This document shows, in pieces, positions 1 to 5,012 of a DNA stretch of 5,012 bases (the stretch's first letter is position 1; each line of letters begins with the position of its first letter). The position numbers were made by a program, and so were the translations under genes. The DNA is from Flammeovirgaceae bacterium (GTDB lineage: Bacteria > Bacteroidota > Bacteroidia > Cytophagales > Cyclobacteriaceae): contig QIDJ01000121.1 of assembly GCA_003228395.1 (NCBI GenBank), forward strand, positions 1 to 5,012, given 5' to 3'. The notes beneath the pieces are model-generated. The model saw nothing but the letters and a program-made list of their open reading frames with translations, made no database searches and was not told the origin of the DNA.

Positions 1-577
1 GGATGGAATCAAAGAGGTGCACTCCGGTCTTGAAATTGAAGTGTATGGCGATATTGCCAGAGGACTCAGGCTGGATGCCATGCTTTCAGCAGGTAACTGG
101 ACGTATAAAGATGATGTTGAGCTTCAGTTCTTTGATGATGATCAGAATTTTGTGGGCGATTCTACATTGTTATTAAAAGACGCCAAAGTGGGCGACGCAG
201 CGCAATTTACAACCAGGCTGGGATTGACCTGGGAAATTGTCCGCGGGTTAAGATTGTATGCAAGCTGGTACCTGGCTGATAATCTGTATGCCGACTATAA
301 TGTTACCAGAGATAAAAATTTCTTTGATCCTACGCTGACTCCGGAACAAAGAGTGTTAAAACTCCCGAGTTATTCACTTGTCGATGCAGGATTATATTAT
401 GATTTTGCTGTTGGAGGTACAAACTGGACGTTCAGGCTGAATGTAAATAACCTGCTTGACAAACAATACTGGTCTGAATCGGAAACGAACAGGACGGACG
501 AAGCAGACTTCAATAAGAATATTGCTTATCCCGGATTCGGCACCACATGGAACACCGGTCTGGCAATTAAATTTTAG
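1..577 (+). CDS. TonB-dependent outer-membrane receptor, C-terminal part (5' end outside the window)
   Basis: The reading frame is open from base 2 to a TAG stop at 575-577 and gives 191 residues, with no start in the window that must be the true one; the GTG at 17 is internal. The translation alternates short amphipathic strands with polar loops, as in the last part of a 22-stranded TonB-dependent receptor barrel. A late strand carries the motif VNNLLDKQYW, the NLxDKxY signature that precedes the last strands in this family. The protein ends in an aromatic residue after a beta strand (GLAIKF), the usual outer-membrane assembly signal. Such receptors import siderophores, vitamin B12, glycans or other large substrates across the outer membrane using TonB-ExbBD energy. 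The plug domain, the TonB box and any carboxypeptidase-like N-terminal domain would lie upstream of the window, so the substrate cannot be told. The family is secure, the ligand unknown. It is convergent with the lipoprotein gene to its right. Confidence 0.9.
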   Translation, partial: DGIKEVHSGLEIEVYGDIARGLRLDAMLSAGNWTYKDDVELQFFDDDQNFVGDSTLLLKDAKVGDAAQFTTRLGLTWEIVRGLRLYASWYLADNLYADYNVTRDKNFFDPTLTPEQRVLKLPSYSLVDAGLYYDFAVGGTNWTFRLNVNNLLDKQYWSESETNRTDEADFNKNIAYPGFGTTWNTGLAIKF

Positions 578-623
578 CAGGCATAATTCATTAACTAAAA
601 GGTTTCTCAAAACTTCTAACACG

Positions 624-657
624 AACCCTGACAGAAGATCAAAATCCTGTCAGGGTT
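624..657 (+). terminator. Hairpin terminator between convergent genes, probably bidirectional
   Basis: Bases 624-634 (AACCCTGACAG) and 647-657 (CTGTCAGGGTT) are perfect reverse complements, an 11-bp stem. Inside it GAT (637-639) can pair with ATC (644-646) around a CAAA tetraloop, leaving a two-base AA bulge. On the + strand the stem is followed by ATTATTAAA, a modest U-rich tail, 46 bases after the receptor stop codon. On the - strand the tail is poorer, with T-rich sequence starting about 10 bases later. The right arm lies in the last codons of the lipoprotein gene. It most likely ends the receptor transcript and may also serve the opposite gene. Confidence 0.75.
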
Positions 658-1523
658 ATTATTAAAGGCCGGTGGTCCGATATAATCATGCTGTAAGCCG
701 GATCGCAGGTATCAAAGGTGAGCGTTTCGGTTTTAATTTCTGATCCATACAATTCGTCAGACAACAGAATATGGTCGATATGGCTGGGCCATCCCGGGTA
801 CGACCAATGTGTTTCATTGCCGTTTGCTATGGTCATATCCGCAAAGGTGTAGTTCAGGCTGTCGGCAATAAAGTTGAAAAAAGGTGTGTTTAGTGAATCT
901 CCGGTAATTTCATCGTTAAAATCACCGAGCAATACAACCCTTTTATCAGCCAGGTTGGTGTCAATGTATTGTTTTAGTTTCACACTGGCGTCTTTTCTGC
1001 GGTTGAAATTATCTTCACCGCCACAGCATTTCAGGTGAATATTTATAAATGTGATTGGTTCGCCTCCGGTGTAGCGGGCAGTCAACATTTGTGGTGACCG
1101 TGGAAATGCCGAACGGTCATCCTCAAAGAGTTCTGTGCTGTTTTCCAAAATTTCTACTTCACCGGTTTTATATATATAGGCAAGATTCAGGCTTCCCGAA
1201 ATGGCGATCTGACCTTCCCACCCGGGAAGTTTTGCCAGCAACGCATCCAGGGCCTCGCTATTGCTGATCTCCTGCATAGCAATCAGGTCAGGATCCAGCT
1301 CATTAATTATTGCGGCCAGCTCAATAATGGTATTTTCGTTGTATATGGGAAATTTTTCTATGTTCCAGGTAAGCACTTCAAGTTCTGAGGAGGAAACAGG
1401 CACCAGGCAGTTCTGAATATTCAGTTCGGTAAAACCATTTGCAGGCTTATTTATGTCATCGTTGTTGCAAGACACTAATAGCCCGGTGAGTAAAAGGATT
1501 AAAACCGGCGTATAGTACTTCAT
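639..1523 (-). CDS. Endonuclease/exonuclease/phosphatase (DNase I-like) family lipoprotein
   Basis: This 294-residue protein starts with a lipoprotein signal peptide: MKYY, a leucine-rich core, then the lipobox LVSC with Cys19 as the lipidated residue. The remainder carries the full motif set of the EEP superfamily in order: TWNIE (Asn54), AMQEI (Glu85), NIHLK (His163), GDFND (Asp201, Asn203), SHIDHI (Asp250) and SDHRP (Asp283, His284). These form the metal site and catalytic dyad that cleave phosphodiesters or phosphomonoesters in DNase I, exonuclease III, sphingomyelinase and inositol phosphatase relatives. The exact substrate cannot be read from sequence. The ATG at 1523 is chosen because it places the signal peptide at the N-terminus; the open frame continues upstream to about 1628, but those residues look unrelated and lie over the promoter. 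No Shine-Dalgarno sequence is visible, common in Bacteroidota. Acidic residues after Cys19 (NNDD) suggest surface export. Cys39, Cys166, Cys167 and Cys273 could form disulfides. The last codons form one arm of the terminator at 624-657. Confidence 0.9.
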   Translation of the reverse strand: MKYYTPVLILLLTGLLVSCNNDDINKPANGFTELNIQNCLVPVSSSELEVLTWNIEKFPIYNENTIIELAAIINELDPDLIAMQEISNSEALDALLAKLPGWEGQIAISGSLNLAYIYKTGEVEILENSTELFEDDRSAFPRSPQMLTARYTGGEPITFINIHLKCCGGEDNFNRRKDASVKLKQYIDTNLADKRVVLLGDFNDEITGDSLNTPFFNFIADSLNYTFADMTIANGNETHWSYPGWPSHIDHILLSDELYGSEIKTETLTFDTCDPAYSMIISDHRPLIITLTGF

Positions 1524-1553
1524 TTTGTTATAGTTAAATCGCACCTCAAACGA

Positions 1554-1561
1554 CAAAAGTA
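1554..1561 (-). promoter_or_regulatory. Bacteroidota-type -7 promoter box for the EEP lipoprotein gene
   Basis: Read on the - strand this is TACTTTTG, an exact match to the Bacteroidota sigma-ABfr -7 consensus TAnnTTTG. A start about seven bases downstream would leave a leader of roughly 24 bases before the ATG at 1523. No clear TTG -33 element is found at the expected 19-23 base spacing, so the call rests on one half of the promoter plus good position. It also argues against translation starting in the open frame upstream of 1523. Confidence 0.5.
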
Positions 1562-1627
1562 CAAACAGCTTATCATATTGAGTATTGCGAGGAGCCATAA
1601 GACACACCTGTCTGATTGCAGGTAGCA

Positions 1628-1647
1628 CTATTGATAATCTATTGATA
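1628..1647. repeat. Two direct copies of CTATTGATA, 11-base period
   Basis: CTATTGATA occurs at 1628-1636 and again at 1639-1647, separated by AT. The spacing is about one helical turn, so a regulator binding one face of the DNA is conceivable upstream of the lipoprotein promoter. It could equally be chance in AT-rich sequence. Confidence 0.4.
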
Positions 1648-1759
1648 GTAATTTTTGTAATAATAAGCTCTTTCAGGTTGGCGCCTTCGCTCAGTTTTTA
1701 TTACTATTTATTACGGCTACGTTGTAGAATAAGGGGCTGAAGCCAGGTATTTTTTTGTT

Positions 1760-1780
1760 TTCTATGTGAGCTTCTATGTG
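1760..1780. repeat. Two direct copies of TTCTATGTG (CACATAGAA on the - strand), 12-base period
   Basis: TTCTATGTG occurs at 1760-1768 and 1772-1780, separated by AGC, only seven bases beyond the transporter stop codon. A T-rich run (about 1749-1761) adjoins it. Similar CACATAGAA-like repeats occur, from memory, in intergenic regions of various Bacteroidota; that comparison was not tested here. No pairing partner was found nearby, so it is not a hairpin terminator. Confidence 0.5.
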
Positions 1781-1786
1781 GTTCCA

Positions 1787-3322
1787 TTATAAAACCTCGT
1801 AATAGAAGAAAATCAACCAGGCAAGGACAAACAGGGGGATTAGGATCGGGATGGAAAACCTGATGATATAGCCAAAAAATGTAGGCATTTTGATCCCGAT
1901 TTGTTCGGCAATGGATTTTACCATGAAATTTGGACCATTTCCAATATAGGTCATGGCCCCAAAAAAGACAGCTGCCACGGAAATAGCTTTCAGACTCATT
2001 ATAGAATCCTCATACACGCTTCCCCGTGCAAAATCGATTACATTATTGAATATTCCGATATCGCCCCCTTTTGTAGCCATGGCTGCCGTAAGAAAATTGA
2101 TATAGGTCGGTGCATTATCAAGAAATCCGGATAATATTCCCGTTCCCCAGTACAGGGTGTTATGATTGATGAGCTTCATGCCTTCCGGGCTGGCAGCATA
2201 GTTGCTGACAAGTTCCAATGCCGGCATCATCGTTCCGAATATCCCGACGAATATAAACGCTACCTCCCTTATCGGTTCAAAACTAAACTCATTTCCTTCA
2301 AGGGCATCTTTATTTGCAAACCGGTACGACAGCCAGGCAATCGAAAGCATGATCAGTTCACGTATGAAAGACAATTTAACACCATCATAATGAATGGCGG
2401 GCACCCAATCAAAGACATTCGGGTCAAGAAAAACGGCCCCAATAACGATAGCCAACCATAAAAAATTTCTGTTTCCGGTCATGGAAATCTTATTCGTGTA
2501 TTCTTCAGGCTCATCATCAAGGCTGTAATTTGATTTATTTCTCAAGTCGATAAAATAAAATACGGCAAGAAGAAAGCTGATCCCGAAAATCCACGGGAAA
2601 AGGTTATGTGTAAGTGTCCAAAAGAATGGAACTCCCTTAAGAAAGCCCAGAAATAACGGAGGGTCACCGATGGGGGTCAACGATCCCCCAATATTGCTTA
2701 CAATAAATATGAAAAATATGATATGATATGCTTTTATACGCGTTTTATTCAGCCTGATAAATGGCCTGATGAGCAGCATAGAAGCACCCGTGGTACCTAT
2801 CAGATTCGCAATCACTGCACCGATTGCCAGCAACAAAATATTCGCTCCCGGAGTTGCTTTTTTATCTACCTGTATCATAATGCCGCCAGAAGCAATATAG
2901 AGTGAAGCCAGGAGCGAAATGAATTGAAAATATTCAAAAAAGCTATGTACCGGAGCATGTACATTGTGAAGCTTCAATAAGTAGTAAGCTACAACCAACA
3001 GGGTCAGAATAACTGCAATCTTCGGATAATGCTTATGCCAGAAATGTTCATAAAACAGCGGACCAGTAGCAATCATCAGAAGGAGAAGCACGAATGGAAA
3101 TACAGTCCACCCGGCGGCTTGCGCATGGGCTGAATCTTCCGATAGGCTATCATCAGCGGCATCCTGTAAAGGATTGGCAACATTCGGATGGGTGCCCACG
3201 CTTTCAATAACAGAATGACCAGAAACACCAGAATGGTTTAAATTATCAGCTCCAAATAGCGGAGCAACTCCGGCTAAAGATATTGCTGATAATACGAATA
3301 CAAGGGTAAAAACTTTCTTCAC
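1787..3322 (-). CDS. Ion transporter superfamily permease, probable sodium:proton antiporter (CitMHS_2 / NhaD-like)
   Basis: The 511-residue protein has a signal-peptide-like start (MKKVFTLVFVLSAISLAGVAP, likely cleaved near FGA at 23-25), a polar acidic and His-containing segment to about residue 70, then some 11-12 hydrophobic segments to the C-terminus. Two internal repeats carry the signatures of the ion transporter superfamily: NLIGTTGASML (173-183) with SNIGGSLTPIGDPP (209-222) in the first half, and GFLDNAPTYINF (399-410) with TYIGNGPN (458-465) in the second. The TGAS/DNAPT and GDPP/GNGPN pairs are the re-entrant loops that bind ion or substrate. The family is annotated as NhaD-type Na+/H+ antiporters or putative citrate carriers; antiport is the likelier role, but neither ion nor substrate is proven. 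The start is GTG: a TAA stop lies in frame three codons upstream (3332-3334), and the next Met (83) is already in the first mature membrane segment. The gene lies 97 bases downstream of anmK on the same strand. Confidence 0.85.
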   Translation of the reverse strand: MKKVFTLVFVLSAISLAGVAPLFGADNLNHSGVSGHSVIESVGTHPNVANPLQDAADDSLSEDSAHAQAAGWTVFPFVLLLLMIATGPLFYEHFWHKHYPKIAVILTLLVVAYYLLKLHNVHAPVHSFFEYFQFISLLASLYIASGGIMIQVDKKATPGANILLLAIGAVIANLIGTTGASMLLIRPFIRLNKTRIKAYHIIFFIFIVSNIGGSLTPIGDPPLFLGFLKGVPFFWTLTHNLFPWIFGISFLLAVFYFIDLRNKSNYSLDDEPEEYTNKISMTGNRNFLWLAIVIGAVFLDPNVFDWVPAIHYDGVKLSFIRELIMLSIAWLSYRFANKDALEGNEFSFEPIREVAFIFVGIFGTMMPALELVSNYAASPEGMKLINHNTLYWGTGILSGFLDNAPTYINFLTAAMATKGGDIGIFNNVIDFARGSVYEDSIMSLKAISVAAVFFGAMTYIGNGPNFMVKSIAEQIGIKMPTFFGYIIRFSIPILIPLFVLAWLIFFYYEVL

Positions 3323-3340
3323 AAAAAAAAATTAGCCCCT

Positions 3341-3355
3341 TAAACTAAACTAAAC
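3341..3355. repeat. Three tandem copies of TAAAC upstream of the transporter gene
   Basis: TAAAC is repeated three times without interruption at 3341-3355, in the 5' leader or promoter region of the transporter gene; on the sense strand it reads GTTTA x3. Between it and the GTG start lie AAGGGG (a possible but distant ribosome site, 13 bases from the start) and a run of nine T. Whether the repeat is functional is unknown. Confidence 0.55.
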
Positions 3356-3419
3356 GAGTAAATGACGCAATAAAATACCTTATATTCTTTTACTTCAGGC
3401 AGTCAAATGGCTGAAAAAG

Positions 3420-4526
3420 TTAAAGGGACAACACAACCGAACCCGCAATGCGGCCTGAACTGGTATCCCGTTGTGCACCCGTCACACTTTTCAGGCAATT
3501 GACCTGGTTATGGACACGGAGCAGGCCCATCAGGCCAAAAATGAGGGCCTCTTTATAATCAACAAGGCTTTTATCAGGCACAACCAGTTCAATATTTTCG
3601 AAACAACGCTTTTGAGTTTCATCAATCAGGTGTTTGTTGTAAGCACCACCACCGGTTACAAGTACCCTGCACCTCTTACAAGCGAACACATTTTTGGCAA
3701 TCGAGTTAAAAACATTTGCGATCACATCAGCTACATGCAAGGCATATGTGTGCATTAAATTTTCTGTTGGTTCCTTATATGCTGAAAGTAAGTGGAGCAC
3801 TTCTTCATCCACCCATTCCCTCCCTATTGATTTGGGATAAGGCATTTTATAATAGTCAATGGCTGCAAGCGCTTCTTCAAACAGAAGTACCGGTTTTCCA
3901 GAGGCCGCTATATAGCCATTTTCATCGTACGTTTTCCCTTTTTGAGAAGCCAGGTGATTGAATACAATGTTACATGCACATATATCGAACGCCTTTCGTA
4001 CTCCGTTTTCACTAAACGATACATTGGCGATACCGCCAAGATTCAGGCAGAACTCATAATCTTTAAAAAGCATCTGATCACCAACCGGAACCAGCGGAGC
4101 GCCCTGACCCCCAAGTTCAATATCCAGGGTTCTGAAATCATAAACTACGGGTAAGCCTGTAATTTTATAAATGATGATTCCATTTCCGATTTGCATGGTT
4201 AGCTTTTGCGCCGGTTTATGAAAAACAGTATGTCCGTGCGAAGCAATAAGTTCCGGTTTCAGATGATGGGTACTTAAAAATGCAGCCGTGGCCTCTCCCA
4301 TCCAGTTTCCCAGATCGGTATCAAGCCTTTCAAGCTCATCTTTGCTGAAATTAATCGCTTGTTCCAGTCGTTTTTTTAGGTAATCGGGGTAGGTTTTTGT
4401 CTCTGTGTTTATAATATTATAACCTGTTACCGAATCACCCGTTTTTATAAATTCACAGCATGCTATATCCAGACCATCGAGAGAGGTTCCTGACATCAAT
4501 CCAATAACTATGTATTTTTGTTGCAT
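3420..4526 (-). CDS. anmK: Anhydro-N-acetylmuramic acid kinase
   Basis: AnmK phosphorylates and hydrolyses 1,6-anhydro-MurNAc, released from peptidoglycan by lytic transglycosylases, to MurNAc-6-phosphate in the cytoplasm using ATP. The 368-residue protein has the family motifs in order: GLMSGTSLDGLDIA (9-22, phosphate-binding), ASHGHTVFHKP (95-105), YDFRTLDIELGGQGAPLVP (129-147) followed by GD with Asp150 as likely catalytic base, LNLGGIANVSF (161-171), FDICACN (180-186), VLVTGGGAYN (288-297), and EALIFGLMG near the C-terminus with SVTGA. Length is typical of the family. The FDICACN segment stands where most proteobacterial enzymes have FDTGPGN. The ATG at 4526 is preferred over the TTG two codons upstream because AAAAGG (4535-4540) lies eight bases before the ATG and only two before the TTG. 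The gene is divergent from coaX and is followed, after 97 bases without a clear terminator, by the transporter gene. Confidence 0.95.
   Translation of the reverse strand: MQQKYIVIGLMSGTSLDGLDIACCEFIKTGDSVTGYNIINTETKTYPDYLKKRLEQAINFSKDELERLDTDLGNWMGEATAAFLSTHHLKPELIASHGHTVFHKPAQKLTMQIGNGIIIYKITGLPVVYDFRTLDIELGGQGAPLVPVGDQMLFKDYEFCLNLGGIANVSFSENGVRKAFDICACNIVFNHLASQKGKTYDENGYIAASGKPVLLFEEALAAIDYYKMPYPKSIGREWVDEEVLHLLSAYKEPTENLMHTYALHVADVIANVFNSIAKNVFACKRCRVLVTGGGAYNKHLIDETQKRCFENIELVVPDKSLVDYKEALIFGLMGLLRVHNQVNCLKSVTGAQRDTSSGRIAGSVVLSL
4513..4520 (+). promoter_or_regulatory. Candidate -7 box for coaX, inside the start of anmK
   Basis: The + strand reads TATTTTTG, an exact match to the Bacteroidota -7 consensus TAnnTTTG. 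Transcription would start near 4527 and give a leader of about 49 bases to the coaX ATG at 4576. The box lies within the first codons of anmK. No clear TTG -33 element sits at the expected distance. TACGTTTT at 4551-4558 is a weaker alternative with one mismatch. Confidence 0.35.
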
Positions 4527-4561
4527 TTCCAATACCTTTTCAATGGGGGTTACGTTTTAAA

Positions 4562-4569
4562 CAAAGGTA
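4562..4569 (-). promoter_or_regulatory. Candidate -7 box for anmK, overlapping the coaX ribosome binding site
   Basis: On the - strand this reads TACCTTTG, an exact match to TAnnTTTG. A start about seven bases downstream (near 4556) would give an anmK leader of about 30 bases. The same bases on the + strand contain AAAGG (4563-4567), the Shine-Dalgarno sequence of coaX, eight bases before its ATG. No clear -33 TTG was found; it would fall inside coaX. Confidence 0.45.
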
Positions 4570-4575
4570 AAAATA

Positions 4576-5012
4576 ATGAATCTGGCTATTGATATAGGAA
4601 ATTCATCGGTTAAGATCGGATGTTTCAATGCGGGCAAATTAATTGATCCGGTCAGAACCACAACGGTTGAATCATTGGAGGAAATAGTAAAAAAACTGAA
4701 TCCCACGAACATCATCGTTAGTACGGTGGCCACATCTGCCGACAATCGCCATTATGCATTTTCTGAACATTATTCCACCCTGGTATTAACGCATAAAACA
4801 CCGCTTCCGGTTACAATTGATTATGAAACCCCTGATACCCTGGGAGTTGACCGGATCGCTGTAGTAGTTTGCGCCAGCGTAAGGAACCCCTCCGGAAACA
4901 GCCTTGTTTTGGATATGGGGTCATGCATTACCTACGATCTTATTACAGAAGGAATATTTTTTAAAGGGGGAATCATATCGCCCGGTTTAAATTTAAGATT
5001 TAAAGCTATGCA
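4576..5012 (+). CDS. coaX: Type III pantothenate kinase, N-terminal part (3' end outside the window)
   Basis: CoaX phosphorylates pantothenate to 4'-phosphopantothenate, the first step of coenzyme A synthesis; the type III enzyme belongs to the acetate kinase/Hsp70 fold, needs a monovalent cation and resists CoA feedback inhibition. The open frame from ATG 4576 runs off the right edge after 145 codons, of roughly 240-260 usual. Visible motifs are AIDIGNSSVKIG (4-15, phosphate-binding, Asp6), YETPDTLGVDRIA (83-95, pantothenate site with Arg93), VLDMGSCITYD (111-121, Asp113 as likely catalytic base) and GGIISPGLNLRFKAM (131-145). The DxGTxxTxD motif has Ser for the usual Thr at residue 116, a conservative change. 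AAAGG at 4563-4567, eight bases before the ATG, supports this start. The gene is divergent from anmK with 49 bases between start codons. The identity is secure, although the protein is incomplete here. Confidence 0.95.
   Translation, partial: MNLAIDIGNSSVKIGCFNAGKLIDPVRTTTVESLEEIVKKLNPTNIIVSTVATSADNRHYAFSEHYSTLVLTHKTPLPVTIDYETPDTLGVDRIAVVVCASVRNPSGNSLVLDMGSCITYDLITEGIFFKGGIISPGLNLRFKAM

Larger units (their letters stand above)
1524..1786. other. Gene-free intergenic stretch between transporter and lipoprotein genes
   Basis: This 263-base gap separates two co-directional - strand genes. It holds the lipoprotein promoter candidate near its left end and two pairs of short direct repeats (1628-1647 and 1760-1780). 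The AT-rich middle contains GTAATAA at 1657-1663, matched by inverted copies TTATTAC at 1698-1704 and 1708-1714; these could form a weak stem around a GC-richer core with the palindrome GGCGCC. No convincing factor-independent terminator for the transporter gene was found, and no open frame in it looks like a real gene. It resembles decayed intergenic repeat sequence, which is inference. Confidence 0.6.

Noticed and set aside
392..665. Short open frames on both strands over the receptor C-terminus and terminator
   Set aside because: They overlap the conserved barrel coding sequence in other frames and have no start signals or recognisable protein features.
1214..1229. Six-base-pair hairpin CTTCCC/GGGAAG with a four-base loop
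   Set aside because: It lies in the middle of the EEP coding sequence over the codons for Leu-Pro-Gly-Trp-Glu and has no T-tract, so chance is the best explanation.
1524..1628. Longer N-terminus for the EEP lipoprotein, using an upstream start near 1628
   Set aside because: It would bury the lipoprotein signal peptide 35 residues in, and the added stretch spans the promoter candidate at 1554-1561.
1901..2905. Several + strand open frames of 60-99 codons inside the transporter gene
   Set aside because: These are antisense shadows of a conserved membrane protein gene, with unlikely compositions.
3323..3331. Frameshift at the A9 run making a longer transporter protein
   Set aside because: The signal peptide starts directly at the GTG and the family's usual length is already reached; nothing homologous was seen upstream.
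3388..3419. Possible terminator after anmK (TTCAG/CTGAA stem on the - strand)
   Set aside because: Only five perfect pairs with a 12-base loop and no following T run; too weak to call.
3471..4154. Overlapping + strand open frames of 70-95 codons inside anmK
   Set aside because: The - strand frame carries every AnmK motif; these are its antisense shadows.
4527..4532. TTG start two codons upstream for anmK
   Set aside because: The ribosome-binding AAAAGG is correctly spaced for the ATG at 4526 and too close to the TTG.
4557..4745. 62-residue open frame on the - strand opposite coaX
   Set aside because: It is antisense to clearly conserved coaX coding sequence and resembles no protein I know.

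Overview
This looks like ordinary chromosomal housekeeping DNA from a member of the Bacteroidota (Cytophaga-Flavobacterium-Bacteroides group). The evidence is a Bacteroidota-style TonB-dependent receptor C-terminus, a lipoprotein with acidic residues right after the lipobox cysteine, a CitMHS_2-type ion transporter with a cleavable-looking signal peptide, a divergent anhydro-MurNAc kinase, and several matches to the Bacteroidota -7 promoter consensus TAnnTTTG. Shine-Dalgarno signals are weak or absent at some genes, and base composition is moderately AT-rich. A family-level assignment is not possible from this window.

Layout, left to right. (1) Bases 1-577, + strand: the last 191 residues of a TonB-dependent outer-membrane receptor. 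(2) Bases 624-657: a strong hairpin between two convergent genes, overlapping the 3' end of the next gene. (3) Bases 639-1523, - strand: a lipoprotein of the endonuclease/exonuclease/phosphatase (DNase I-like) superfamily with all its catalytic motifs. (4) Bases 1524-1786: a gene-free stretch with the promoter of (3), short direct repeats and a degenerate inverted repeat. (5) Bases 1787-3322, - strand: a 511-residue ion-transporter-superfamily membrane protein, probably a sodium:proton antiporter, starting with GTG. (6) Bases 3420-4526, - strand: anmK, anhydro-N-acetylmuramic acid kinase. (7) Bases 4576-5012, + strand: the first 145 residues of coaX, type III pantothenate kinase, divergent from anmK with only 49 bp between the start codons.

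The genes do not form one pathway. anmK (peptidoglycan recycling) and the transporter gene lie 97 bp apart on the same strand and may share a transcript, because no clear promoter or terminator was found between them. The lipoprotein nuclease/phosphatase gene has its own promoter candidate. coaX (coenzyme A synthesis) opens a separate rightward unit.

I see no defence system, mobile element, CRISPR array, RNA gene or obviously new multi-gene system. The observations most worth checking are the compact anmK/coaX divergent region, where the predicted -7 box of each gene lies on the far side of the other's predicted start site so that the 5' leaders would be complementary; the convergent terminator hairpin that holds a stop codon in its apex; and the possible surface display of the lipoprotein enzyme.
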